NCBI GenBank assembly: GCA_019155205.2
Contig: JAHNZQ020000049.1
Location: 1,201,155 to 1,265,154, forward strand
Direction of reading: 5' to 3'
DNA length: 64,000 nt
DNA from: Gracilaria vermiculophylla
Taxonomy: Eukaryota > Rhodophyta > Florideophyceae > Gracilariales > Gracilariaceae
The notes under the pieces: model-generated
Database searches by the model: none
Told to the model about the DNA's origin: nothing
The model's input: the letters and a program-made list of their open reading frames with translations, nothing else
Made by a program: the position numbers and the translations under genes
Part shown: positions 51,549-63,674 of the stretch, in pieces
Numbering within the stretch: position 1 is the first letter of the stretch
Layout of the letters: each line of letters opens with the position of its first letter

Positions 51549-52420
51549 AAATCGTTTCCAATTTGGAGCCTTCCCAAGAAAGAAGTTTGATATGAGACCA
51601 TTTGTAGAAGCACATCGACCTAGCGACCTTTCACTAGACTCTGATATCCCCCTACCGATACTGCCGGACATCCTGGGCTCCAATAGGTGGATAACAGGGC
51701 CACATGCTGTCTTTACGACATTGCAAGTAAAAGATGGACAATTTCGATTTCCAGTTCCGGATACTGACCGTAATGCCATCGCCTTTAGCTGGAGGGGGAC
51801 ACATTACCAAATGTGTATGACACAATTTGGTTTCAACTCCATGTCCGCCAAGTTTGGCCAGTTGACGGACAAAATATTCAGTGAAATTCCGTTTACAGAC
51901 GTGTAATTTGATGACATAATCATCTCCTCATCCGCAATGGCCGAGCACGCCGAACATGTTCAGAGTGTCAGTAAAATGCTCGCGCACTACCACATCTACC
52001 CATCAAAGCCGAAAAGTGTCATTTTGAACCAGAATTAGAAAAAAGACCCAGCGAACGTGAAAACAATCACGGACTGGAAGCCTCCACAAACCGTTAAGCA
52101 ATGTTTCAGCTTTTATAGGGCACCAATCTACTACCACCAGTTGATTCCACGCTCTTGGCATATCGCATAACCACTCCATGTAGCCGGCAAGGGCCAAGGA
52201 TCTTCCAGTCAAGCAATGTTTGAGACTTTTGTGAAGGAGTTGATCACGGAACTCACCAACCGCAATGATATCAACCTTTACACCATAACATCGTACAACT
52301 CACGAGCAAAGAGAACGGCCAAAGGAAGAAATGGAGCATTTGAGATCGTGCTACTGAAGGAAGTCAAAGGCATTACGCATCGATTGGAATAATACGTGCC
52401 GTTCGTTCAGCTAGCTTAAA
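51549..52420 (+). pseudogene. Gypsy RT fragment of a second family
   Basis: The frame reads VFTTLQVKDGQFRFPVPDTD, FSWRGTHYQMCMTQFGFNSM, then stop, FDDIIISSSAMAEHAEHVQS, then KTITDWKPPQTVKQ and YYHQLIPRSWHIA. These are RT blocks and the RT-RNase H connection of a Ty3/Gypsy element. The wording (AEHAEHVQSV, DWKPPQTVKQ) differs from the element at 40-50 kb, so it is another family. Stops occur and the palm/connection border is shortened. Confidence 0.8.
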
Positions 52421-55400
52421 GTTATAAAATCGCTGCCTTGCCTGAACAATCGTTATTGGTAATGATTGGTAAGAAAAAGAAAAGATTTCAGAAGTTCGGC
52501 CAAACCAAAACAATTCTATGTCTGTCATGAAACTGAAGCTATGAAAATTCTATCACAAACAAATCAAAATGCATTTTTTTACTGCAGTGCTTTCTAGAGT
52601 TCAAGAAGTAATGAAGGGCGAAGCCCGTTTACGCAGTTGCAACCGCTGTATGGTGGGTTAGGACATATTCCCACCAGGATCCCTGGTGATATTAAGAGAT
52701 GTAGACAGACGATTCAATTTTATTTATCCGGGTACAGCATAATTTACGAGCTCTAGAGTATTCAACGCAATTCTAAACTTAAGTCATGCATAAGATTATT
52801 TTCGAATCCATGATGTTATAAACTAGAACTATAGACACACCCAAGCATCTGAGTACGCGCATCAGATATTTTTTAGCTCACTAGGGCGACATCTAGGCAC
52901 TATGAGAGATTGCGAATACGCTATGTAAACAGTAAAAAGACCTTCATATGTCTGATTAAACCTTTTTGACTCCCGTCTGCCCTAAATTCCAGACATCTTC
53001 GAAAATTGAAAATGACATTTTCACCAAATTTAACAGAGTGTTATTCAAACTATCACGCAAAAAGGTAAGCAAAGTTTAGGTTTATTAGTTTTTATGAGAC
53101 AAAAAGTGAAACTCTCTTAAATAGTATTAAAATGATTTATAGTTTCGTTACAACGCGCCGGAGATTTTATGGGCTAAGCATTTCTTATGAAATTCAGGAC
53201 GTTTTTAGTTTTGCATTGCTTTTACCAAGTTTAATTTTTCTTCTTAATGAACTAGCTCAGTATCGGGGTACGTAATGGGTTTTTAAACAAAAGCTGAGAA
53301 TTGTTGCAAAAAAAAAAATTCATCAAAGACCTGTAAAAAGAGATTCCTGTTCCATGTTTTAGAAAGTTACAGTACAAGTATCGCATTTTATCTCAAATTA
53401 AGTCACCAGGTGATTTGTAATTAAAGATGATGGATACACAATTATGGACAGTCAAGAATTACTGGGCGTTTCAAGAGTATAAAAAAAATCACAAAGCTTG
53501 TCAAAATGAGCAACTTTGCAAACAATAGCCGTCCTTTTCCCTAAAACAGTTACCATTCGCGTTTCAAAAAGATAGGGCATTTCGAACTAGTGCGTGATCA
53601 TTTACGCAGCATATGGTTTCTTTTCCTCAAAACGACATAGGATATTCTAAAGTAAAAGCTTCTAACACGATACTTTAAACAGAAACTTAGATCTAGACAG
53701 TTATTCTCATTATCATATCGCTCTCTTAAATATTCACTGAAATATAATCAAACGGTTTTGTTAACAGCCAAATAATGCTCAGCTGCTATAATAAGTATAA
53801 TTTTTTGACAGAAATGTAAGGTATCATGGTAGTTTATTTCGCACTCAAAACTCCGTTTAATGAACAAGTTCTTTAAACAAGAAAAAGAATAGTAAGGAAA
53901 AATGCTTATAAATTTTTTTGATTTATTGAACTGAAAAACTTTTCTTACGGAAGCTTGAAAGTAATGAAACAAGATGCTGTATTGTGCGATGAGCACTGAA
54001 AAAAAAGATAGTTGCGAAATGAATGTGATTTAAAATGAAGTGAAATTTTGATTCATATAAACCACAGTGTTTTACATATAGCCATATTATTTAAAAAAAT
54101 AGCAAACAGAATTTGAACACAATGAATTTCTATATGGGCTTATATTATGCGATGGACCGGACTTTCGATGAAAAGAAGTACATACAAAGCCTTTTCAGTA
54201 ACCGTTACAAACTAGATAAGGCTTACAAATGATTTCACGCAACGTTTCATAAAATTTTGTGTAGTGTAGACCGCGGTTAATGCGCATGAAACGCATGTCA
54301 GATAGATAGCGAGGTCAAGTGGCAGGACTTGAGACACGATGCGTACGTGGCGCACGTGTACGTCGTTTGCCTTGCTCACCCACCGTAGGGTGCCGCGGCC
54401 TATTTATGGTCGTGAGTCATACCCGCCGGCGTAAAAGTTGCGGGCATGCCTCTCTCTTTCCCGCCCACCCAACCCGAGGCTTTGCCCCGATGTCTCTCTC
54501 TTTGGAGGGTTCAACTCGGCATTTACTGTAGCTGTACTGGACTTCTCTGGTTATTGTACACGTGTTTGACGAAGGGATGACCAGTCCCGCTGAGAACCCT
54601 ACCGGAGGAAGGGAAGGGGAGGAAAAGATGGGTCGGAGCGAAATTTCCCCCCCGCATTTTATAGACACAGTTGGTGCCTTCAAGTGGGGAGGAACGCGCG
54701 GCAATTCGTCAATTTCTTTTAGTTGCGTCGAGTTCGAATCTATCCAGGGGTACGTAACCAACGAATTTCTACGGCGGTTTACGTTGCTGGAAGCAGCCCC
54801 GGGTCAGATTTACAGTAAAGGAATGCGTTTCGTATATCTAATCAGGAGTGCAAAATGCTTTTTCACCAAAGAAGCGCGGCAGTTTAGTAGACTCCCAAAT
54901 AAACTTCCTTTCCTAATTATAAGGTATTGTCACGTAGATACTTTCGTTTTTAGTTCACTTGTTCTCATATGAAAATGAATAAGATGTACTCATTAGAATG
55001 GTTTGTGGCCAAAGCAGACCATTTTGAACAGGTTTTGATTAAAATGGAGTATAAGAAATGGCGCAAAACTGTGAACTTTAATTGTGGAGAGTGTACGATA
55101 CGCGATGAAGAAGCCTTGAATTAATATTATTTATTTCACAAAAGATGAAATCAACTACTGTAGAAGGCTAATAAAAGTTTGAGAGTGAAATGCCCTCTGA
55201 TTTTAAAACGATTTTTTATCTTGAAGTGTTTTGAAAATTGATTTTTGTAACCTTACACTAGTAAAAACAATGACTCGCATCAAAATGCCAGGTGTTTTAT
55301 ACGTTTGAAATAGACTTACATTCGAATGATGTAAATATTCAGACATCAAGTTTTTCTAATAGTTTTCGAGTGCCTAGATTTCAGAAAATTTAAAAATGTC

Positions 55401-56124
55401 AGATAATGCTGTTTTAGATGCAACATGCTCATTTGGGCATTCACAATCAGCTGCAGAAAAAACCATTGGCAGTAAAAATGATATTTTGTATCGCAAGTTA
55501 GTCCTTGTATTTTGAGTGTAGAGCCATATCTTACATTCTGAAGCAGATAAATCCGCCATTAAAAAAAACGCGTATTCGAAATTATCCGAAAGTATGGTAG
55601 ACTAAAACTTTTGAATATTTTTTTTCATGGATTAAAAAATATATCTTTCAGGCCGGAATGTTTTATTTTTGTTTAACGATTTGTACATTTTTGGATTTCC
55701 AAAGTGGCTATAGCATTCTAAACGTGCTTTCTCATTATTTCAGAACTCTTTTTGCATCTCATATAAGACCTCATTCGTATATAGTTTCCAAGTACACAAA
55801 TATTTCATTTTCTCTGATGAAATAAAATTATACCGCCCGTCCTACAATGTTTGCATTCAAAACAATTTCTTTCCTTAGTATATTTGATGTTTCGGGGAAC
55901 TCTCTACAACACAGCAAAAAATCAACTTTTCTTAATATAAACCCGTAGGGAAGCAAAAATTATAGAAAACCTGTAAAGATACGACTTCTTTGCAATAACT
56001 TGGTTTTTGCATGTAAAAACGATCTTTTTATTACTATTAATCGTTAAATACAAACTATATCCTCAACATCATCAACAGGTTTAGCACACATCCTAAAAAA
56101 GCTGATGCCGCTCTTGAACAAGTA
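52421..56124. other. AT-rich filler with relics
   Basis: No gene is supported. At 53556-53600 the sequence CGTTTCAAAAAGATAGGGCA resembles the inner repeat of the Tc1-type elements. A GC-rich island at about 54290-54830 carries an open frame (from 54562, 136 codons) of unknown nature. The rest is AT-rich and frame-poor. Confidence 0.5.
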
Positions 56125-57403
56125 CAGTCTGTCTCAAAATCATATCACTTTGGTGTTGAAGTATAGAATTTGTGATTTTGGTACTGTATGCCTACAGGAT
56201 CTAGATTAAAAAACAATTCAAATCCAAAAACCGTTTCAAAATTGTAACAGCTTTATTAAGTTAAAGTCTCTTTAAGAAACTCAGTAATTAATTTTTCCAC
56301 CTTTATGCTGAACAACGCAAATACAGCGTTTGGGCATCGAAATGATGGAGCCATTAACTGTTAATATAAAAGTACTGTCCCAACAATTATAAATACCGTT
56401 TTTAAAACCAAAAACTGTTCTAAATTGCCTTCCAAAGCCATAAACCATTATTGATAATAGATTACATTCATTTTAATGAGGTTTACGTCTAGTGAGCGTG
56501 CTAGCCAATAAGTATATAACGGTAGTAGTTGCTTCTTATAGCCAATCTGACCCCACTTTAGATTTGTGTATTGCTTATTTGTCTTGCTGTAAATCAAAAC
56601 TTTTCGTGTGCACATTATCTGCAAGGTAGTTGTAGGTTACAAATAACATCTTCATAGCATGCAGAGTATATATGTGTATGAATAAATGCAATATCTGGTA
56701 GCAAATTTCTGATCTGGCAACCCACATCATTACAGAACCGCCTCCAGAGTTTGTTCTCTAAAATTTAATGCGATTCTTTCTTAGATCATGTCAGTAAAAT
56801 TTATAACCATTTTGTACCATCAAAAAAACATTTTTTTTGTCAGAAAAAACACCTGTGTTTCATTGATTTTTTAAGTATGCCATCTATACATAGCAGTATA
56901 TTGAATTTTGCCTATGGTTATCTTCTAAAGGGAATGTTCTCATAATTTTTTTAATACTGGAACAGTTGTTTTTAGTGATTTCATGTCAAACTGTTGGTTT
57001 AGAAACATTAAGGTTTAAGTTTTTTGCAATTTTTTTGCATGAGACTCTTCTTCAACACAGCTTTTGTTTTCAACCGCGTGTATCTGCAGTAATTAAAAGG
57101 TGTGAACGCCCTGTAGATGTTTTTGTTCTACACGTTGCTTGATTTTAAAGGGGGCGGAAAATTGTGACTGGATGACGGTTTAAAAGTCGGCTAATTTTAA
57201 CATATAATTATCTATTGGCTTTTAGTTGTATAATTGCGAGCTGTTCGGAGCGCAAAAGAGGTGAACTTTGAGCCATAACGATGGATGTTGATGATGTAGT
57301 GTTATTATTATGAAACGGCTTTTACTTACATGTTCTGCAAAAGGCGCAGTACAGTACTACTTTGGCCCGTTTTTTAGGCGTGATATGATTTTGAAACGCA
57401 CTG
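56125..57403. mobile_element. Tc1/mariner-type element, 1279 bp, degraded inside
   Basis: The left end CAGTCTGTCTCAAAATCATA and right end TATGATTTTGAAACGCACTG form inverted repeats of about 24 bp and are flanked by TA on both sides. The length is close to the 1277 bp of the other two elements, but the ends differ (AAAATCATATCAC instead of AAAAACATA). I could not read a transposase inside, so it is assigned by its ends and size only. Confidence 0.72.
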
Positions 57404-57639
57404 TATCACATTTTGCATTCTGCTGTTAACTTCATTAACACACACAGGAAAATGGAATTTTCTTAAAAATATTTTCAACGTGTTGAGCTCTTCATTCGAA
57501 TGACTAATAATTTAATTTATCACCTGCACAGCTGTTGAATTGTTTAATCATGGCGTCGATGAAAATCATGATAGTTTTCCGATGAAAAAAAGGTTAAGAA
57601 CCAAAGAGGATAACCATTTTGATTACTGTCGGTATGTAA

Positions 57640-57978
57640 CTGATGTAATTTTTCAGCAGTCCTTTTGCCTATCTGGAAACATAGAAGAAGGAAAAAAAAT
57701 AGTTCTGCGGCAAGCATAAATTATATGAATTTAAAAACGGAAGTTTCCTTTTGGCCAAAAATGGTCTTGCAATAATAATTTCCAATCATGCACTTGGATC
57801 TAATGCAGATATTGACATTTATTATTCAAATATTTCGGATCATAAAACCGCACTGGAGAAGCGCGCAAATGAAAATGCAAGTTTTATTTTGGACGCAGGA
57901 GATCTTTTGGACAAATTTCATTCAAGTGCAGCGACATCGTTCTCTACCGGCATTTTCCTGAATGGACGTCATGGATGA
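57640..57978 (+). pseudogene. DDE_4 / Harbinger-type transposase fragment
   Basis: Translation gives FQQSFCLSGNIEEGKK, a frame change, then KHKLYEFKNGSFLLAKNGLA, SNHALGSNADIDIYYSNISD HKTAL and DLLDKFHSS. The KHKLYG-x-K, NGLAI, H-x-x-GS-x-x-D-I and DL-x-x-KF blocks are those of DDE_4 endonuclease domains. No other part of the element is visible. The sequence is broken by a shift and truncated on both sides. Confidence 0.65.
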
Positions 57979-58657
57979 TAACTTGGCGCATCTCGGACGG
58001 CGGCGATATTCACTTTCTTTACATTGAGTCTGCAGGCACGAAGGTTGGTCAACGTTTGCGTCGCTTCGCCCATCCTTCGTGCACTTTGCGCTCTGGATGT
58101 TTCCTGGCCTCATGCATCATTGTCAAGTACGCATAGTGGAATCTGAACTCACAGCATATTCGAGATCCGACCTCCTCTAATGAAGATTTGTAAGTATCCA
58201 TTTCAAGCATAGTGTACCATTATGCTTGAGGTTATGTCTTCACAGCGATCATCAATTGATTTATCTCACCACCACAGAGGATGCATATCCCTTCAAACTT
58301 CAGGTTGACCCGTAACACCAAACATTCCGACGGAATATTTGCAGAGACGCTTCAAGCGGCTTGTGTTTCGTAACACTTATCTTCATTGTTTCATTGAGAT
58401 ACTTGTGCATGCTTCTCGTTGACTCACAATGAGCGGCTCCATGTCTCACGGCTCCATATGTGATGCTCTACCCACAATAGTCCAGACTTTATTTTCCATG
58501 TCTGATACACGTCGATGAACGGCTTCGAATGGCAATGTTGACTGTAAGGGTTCACTTTTTGCCCACAGAATGACTTCCAATCGAAGTGTTCCTGTTCACG
58601 TTTAGAAGGCACCCAAATGCTCGCGACGGCCATTCTGACAACAGATTTCATAGCAGC
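57979..58657. other. spacer, 3' flank of the membrane-protein gene
   Basis: No gene supported. GC content rises again towards the host-like gene that ends at 58658. Confidence 0.5.
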
Positions 58658-60199
58658 TCACTGTTGCATATCAGAGCAATTGGAAAGTGTCTCGTCGTCG
58701 TTTGTGTTTTTCGTGAGATCTGTGAGATCTGTAGAGCTTCGATGCCATCTTAAAAGGCCATCTGTTGGCAGTCGCGCAGTCTTCATGTTGTCTGAAACGG
58801 GGCCTATGCTAAATATTGTTCCCGCGGAAGTGATTCCAAATTGTACTTTTGGGCGTTTTGGGTGTCTATCATGCTTACGAGTTTCTTCGTCTTGCAACAG
58901 CTTCAACAATCCTCCGTACGACGTGATGTCCGGAATCACAGGACCATCTTTCTCTTTGACAGAACTTTTCGAGAGATTCACAAGCAAAAACAGAAGCATT
59001 AATATCGCGAGCACGATAAGAATAGAGTATCCAACTATTGCAAAGGTTTTCACGTCTGTCACATCCATGTCGAACTCCTCGTAGATGACTTCGTTGGTGA
59101 CGTTTACCGGCACTGAGGAGCGACTCACAAATGTGTCCAAAAATAATCGAACGGGGACCATGTTATCACTAATTGAATGGAGCCCGTTGCTTAAAATAAT
59201 CTCGGCCTCCGCATCCCATTCAATAGTTGCCTCCTCGCTGAACGCTTCAAACGATACCTCTGTTCTTTTGTTCGTGTTCATAACCTGCTCTCGTTTTGTT
59301 TGCGCAAACGTTGCCTTCCCGAGTAGAAAAGTGAAACTGGTCCCGCCTGCGGTCCATGTTCCCAGCATGCAATTCATTCGCGCACTTTCCGGAGAGCTAA
59401 ACCTGTACAAGTCTAGGCAGATCAATCTATCATATACGGTGGCAGACATGTCGTAAGACACTGGTCGCACGTTTCTCGTCATGATCAATGATGAATAATT
59501 GCGATGTACTTCATTTCTCTGCCAGACTTTTGGAGAGCCTTTTCCCGTCATCAGCGAGATACGAGTGGGGCGAGAAATCCTCAAGTTACAACAAGACTTC
59601 CAATCTGTTCCGCATTTTGATACCTTGAGAAGTGGCTTGGCACGGTCATGTGCCTGACATAGCACACTTGCGGAGTCCACGGCTGTTCCTATCTCATCAT
59701 AGGGACTCTCTGCCAAGTTTAGCTCGGAAACTGGTGCGGAACTCATGTTTTGTTTGTCGAAGGCGATAGGGTAATAGGTTAGGATTTCATTCGAGAATTC
59801 AGTGCAACTGGAAATGATTTGCGGGTGCATGCTGTTATCAAACAGGACTCGGGCTGTGAGAGGATCCAGTTTAGAAATATACTGGCGATTGGCAGGGCGC
59901 TTCGCTTTGGTCGTTTGCCCATTGATACCTAGAGCAAACACAAACAACAACGCAAGCAGCAAAAAGTGGACAAAGACAAGAAGTTTTGATAAGCGATTGC
60001 CATCCTCTATCACTCCGCCTGTGAGCGGCGAAATACGATGCTCACGCAGAGATATTCGCTCTCCGTTGAGAAGACGCCTTCTGATGCTCCATGCCTGAAT
60101 TGAGGTGAGTGTCATCACCAAAATGGCGAAGACGGCAACGTCGACAACCACGTAAATCAGGGCATTCACATATCGGGAATCAACAGCAATGATGGCCAT
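58658..60199 (-). CDS. three-pass membrane protein with large ectodomain, 513 aa, unknown
   Basis: An intact 513-codon frame from ATG 60199. Hydrophobic segments lie near 13-35 (ALIYVVVDVAVFAILVMTL) and 69-92 (LLVFVHFLLLALLFVFALG), and one near 393-418 (FAIVGYSILIVLAILMLLFL). Between the second and third is an ectodomain of about 300 residues with Cys and N-glycosylation sequons (NMS, NYS, NVT). The tail after 418 is polar, ends Ser/Thr/Asp-rich and probably faces the cytosol. I recognise no family; the layout suggests a surface receptor or channel subunit, which is inference. Balanced codon use and the absence of stops set it apart from the surrounding transposon debris. Confidence 0.75.
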   Translation of the reverse strand: MAIIAVDSRYVNALIYVVVDVAVFAILVMTLTSIQAWSIRRRLLNGERISLREHRISPLTGGVIEDGNRLSKLLVFVHFLLLALLFVFALGINGQTTKAKRPANRQYISKLDPLTARVLFDNSMHPQIISSCTEFSNEILTYYPIAFDKQNMSSAPVSELNLAESPYDEIGTAVDSASVLCQAHDRAKPLLKVSKCGTDWKSCCNLRISRPTRISLMTGKGSPKVWQRNEVHRNYSSLIMTRNVRPVSYDMSATVYDRLICLDLYRFSSPESARMNCMLGTWTAGGTSFTFLLGKATFAQTKREQVMNTNKRTEVSFEAFSEEATIEWDAEAEIILSNGLHSISDNMVPVRLFLDTFVSRSSVPVNVTNEVIYEEFDMDVTDVKTFAIVGYSILIVLAILMLLFLLVNLSKSSVKEKDGPVIPDITSYGGLLKLLQDEETRKHDRHPKRPKVQFGITSAGTIFSIGPVSDNMKTARLPTDGLLRWHRSSTDLTDLTKNTNDDETLSNCSDMQQ

Positions 60200-61649
60200 G
60201 TTTGAGAAGACGCAACTCCACTATTCACAAGATGATATGAACGAGGGACTTCAAATGCAACTATTCCTTTAGAAACAGCGTTTTCGACTACCAAAGAAAT
60301 TTCATCGGCTGTGTTAAACTAGAGCATTCGATGGGAATGCAAACGATAAATTATGTTAGAGTGCGATTTCATACCATAAGAGTCATTGCTGAGGTGGAAA
60401 ACGGAAGGCGAACACCGTCCTTCGAGTAGTTGGGGACAAAAGGTAAGGCGTTACATACCGTAAGCGTTTATACCGCGTCAGAAACCTGAGGAGCAGCTGG
60501 TATGACTCATGAAATGTGGCCTGCTGGATTGGTAAGCTGTGACGGAGTAAAGCTTTCTGAAGTCTGAAATTGCATAAAGACAGCACCTTCGACCTCATTT
60601 TTCGCAGCGACACATCTGTGACGTCATAACAATGTCGGGTGCAGAAATAAAGCACGTGCGAAAACCTGTTGAAGCCGAAAAGGGAGCACCAACGTTTATC
60701 GCTCCCAAACACAATCATGCGATAGAAAAGCATGACCATATCAGGCACTGCCCACACTTTTGCTAAGTGGCCTAGCCGTCCCATAGAAATATCCTTCAAA
60801 GGCTCTGAGCTTCGAGAATACCTGCTGAGAAACAACCATATCTCTAATACTGTGATTACCGTCGCTCTTTGAGAAGAAAAATGCTGGGTAGGGCTTCACT
60901 TACTGCTGTGAATCAGCCAAAAAGAAAAGACATCTTTGCATGGAGGGGGCTCCAGATGGTGCGAAGCGATGTAGGGTAACACGGCGTGAGGGGAGTGTGC
61001 AAATTGGTCACTCTCCCGAAATCTTCATCAAGATACAAATCCAAAGAACATCTCCTCGAACAGAGTAGAAAACAAGCAAATTACCATATTTGACGCCACT
61101 TGACTGAAAAAGGGCCAAAAATAATAAAGCCCATATTGTCGGCAGCAAATCGAACGGATTTGCTTATGGAGCCCTCAACCCAAGCTGTTTGAGCAAATAT
61201 TTTAGGACTGTTGCTTCAATACCATTGGTGTACTAGTGGCGCAAAATTCAAACGTTCGGAATCCAAGACCAGCTTCTTGCCTCACAGTCCGTAACTAATG
61301 TTTCACACGATAAATACACCAAGTTCCTTTTGTATCCTATTCGGGTGGTGTCCAAACAACGTGGAAAAACACAAACAAGGCCCGAGAATACTCAAGAAAC
61401 GCCTTCTGATTGGTTTGCCCTTTTTGCCCTAAGAACGACCACGAACGCCTCTTATCTCTGTAATTAAGAGAGTCAGGCAAGCGAAAGACGTCCACGCTCG
61501 ATCTCGTGATCGCCAATTATGTACCACTATAATGTAGATTGTGTAACTTCGAATTGCCGTTTGGCTTTGGCTTCGGCTTTCGGCTGTGCAATTTCAAGGA
61601 GACCGCCCCGTTCCTTTGGTGTACAACATAAGATTTTACGCCGGACATA
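60200..61649. other. spacer with a possible unrecognised frame
   Basis: A minus-strand frame at 60383-60835 (150 codons, basic and aromatic-rich) begins at a non-ATG codon. It may be a spliced exon or chance. I see nothing else. Confidence 0.35.
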
Positions 61650-62926
61650 CAGTGCTTTTCAAAAACATATTAAAGTACCCCTCAAAAGAGCGCCAAAACT
61701 GGACTGTAGGCTAGATATTGCACATAGTCTATGTACAATCGTTTCAAAACGATATGTACACCGTCTTCTTCCTAGTAAAAATGGCTCAAGGTCCGCCACT
61801 TTCCAAGCAAGAACATCTTCAAATTCTAAAATTTAACGACGAGATTTATTCCAACAGTGCTATCGCTAAAATAGTGAAGCGTTCTAGAGTCACGATTGTT
61901 ACCTTTCTCAAAATCCGAGTCTTCGTGTATTAAAACGATTTCTAAAACGCCCTAGGAAGATCAGTCTAGCAGATAAAAGCAGAGTGAAAGAAAAATTGCA
62001 AACATAAAGTATTGTGCAAAAGCATTTGGCTCAATTTCAATCCCAACATTTCTAAATAAACTATATAGAGGTCGATAAACAGTAAAAATATATTTAAATA
62101 TAAAAAAATGAAAAACCCTTCTTTCTCTAAGACCGTCACAAAGAAAAGAAAGTGGACTGCTGTGCTGGAAAACCTACTGAAAAAAGAAATGAGAACATAT
62201 TATTTTTATTAAATGAAAATAATTTCAATTTAAACGGACCAGATTGCTACAAATACTATTGGCACGATCTTTGTAAGAAACGTCATGAATTCCAAACCAG
62301 GAATTCAGGTGAAGGCTCTGTAAGGGTCTGAGCGGGCAATTCTAAAAAATGTCTTCTGGAAATTGCATTTATTCAAACAAATGTAAATGAGGAAAAATAT
62401 CAAGAAGTTTCATACAATTATTTGCTACCGTTTGGTTCATGCTTCTATGAAGAAATATTCATTTTTCAACAGGATAATGCGCCTGTATACATTCCATCTT
62501 TAATCAAAAGTTGGCTACCGGAGTGTGAGTTATCTGTTTTAATGTAGCCGGCACACTCACCAGGTTTGAACCCAATCGAAAACGTGTGAAAACTGCTGAC
62601 CAGGATGGTTTTTGCGCATGAAAGGCAGTTTCAGGCAGTTGTTAAACTCAAAAACTATATTTGAAATTGCTGAAAATCTCTAACAGTTTCGAGTGTGGAA
62701 AAGTACATCAATTCGATGCCGTAACACTGCATTAGTGTTGTGCAGCAAAAAGGTTGCAAAATAAACTATTGAGCGTCGCGCAGTAAAGAATTTTTATTGA
62801 TGATCATGTGTTTTTGAAACGGTTTTTTGGCTTTTTTTTCTGAAATTTATTTTCGTAGGCGTATAGTATACAGTTGGTAAATTGTTCGAGATTTCACAGC
62901 ATGTCGTATGTTTTTGAAACACTCTG
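61650..62926 (+). mobile_element. Tc1/mariner-type transposon, copy B, 1277 bp
   Basis: Same length and family as copy A. The left end CAGTGCTTTTCAAAAACATA follows TA; the right end TATGTTTTTGAAACACTCTG is followed by TT, so one target TA has mutated. Inner direct repeats are present as in copy A (GTTTCAAAACGATATGTAC; CATGTGTTTTTGAAACGG). Confidence 0.92.
61781..62780 (+). pseudogene. Tc1-like transposase of copy B, broken
   Basis: The N-terminus MAQGPPLSKQEHLQILKFND is collinear with that of copy A (MVRGQPLSKQEQLQIVKLN). Later parts include FNLNGPDCYKYYWHDL and QQDNAPVYIPSLIKSWLPE, with SPGLNPIENV for the SPDLNPIEN block. Stops and shifts interrupt it. It keeps some blocks better than copy A (QQDNAP, LNPIEN) and loses others. 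Confidence 0.85.
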
Positions 62927-63674
62927 TTCATCAAAAAGTATTAACGCAACAATGCGCTTTTATACTCTACTATCGCTACAGCATACCCCTTCCGTTGGGC
63001 TTTGTTTCTACTCTTACCGGCGCACCGCAATTTAACGCATCTAATAAACTACCTCGAGGCTCTAGTATCACTATTTGTTCCTTTTTATTTTTGAAAATAG
63101 TGTTTCAGAAACATGACGGATTGTCAAATGTCAAAAATCCTCAAAATGTCTTCGGTACGCCTACAAAAAGGGTTTCAGAAAACACTATAGAAAACTGTTT
63201 CAAAAATATGTTTTTTTTCACAATCAAGCCTTTCTTGTGGGTCATTCAGTCGTTTATTTTTTATACTTTCTGCTCCAAATCGCTAATTCATTCTTTTGGG
63301 CTTGCGTTTCTATACTTTTCTACAGTTGAAACTCAATATGGTATTGCAGCAATTTCTGATTACTGGATCCCTCCGCATTTGTGCACTATACTTTTGTGTG
63401 TCTACGACCCTCTGCGATACGTGTTAACTACAATAAAAAAAAGTTTAAAATGCCAGACAATCCCACTGACCTTTAAGAGAACCTATGTCATGAAAACTTT
63501 GCGCAAAGTATTTTATATAGCATTTGACGCTGGTAAAAAGAATCTAATGACACACATAACTATACTTTAGACTTTCGCATTTCCAGCACTCTACCTATAA
63601 CAAATTTCTGCCTCAAGTATTCTAATATTCTGATAACGCGATTGGGGAACATCGACGGCACTTATGGCCTTCTG
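62927..63674 (+). other. AT-rich stretch with a long open frame, unknown
   Basis: A 220-codon frame (62908-63570) starts inside the end of Tc1 copy B at a non-canonical position and runs through AT-rich DNA with hydrophobic stretches. Its length is notable for such AT-rich sequence, but there is no family likeness and no promoter evidence. Confidence 0.2.

Noticed and set aside
52654..52700. Short palindrome CACCAGGATCCCTGGTG
   Set aside because: Only 17 bp, imperfect at the centre, and expected by chance in this length of DNA.
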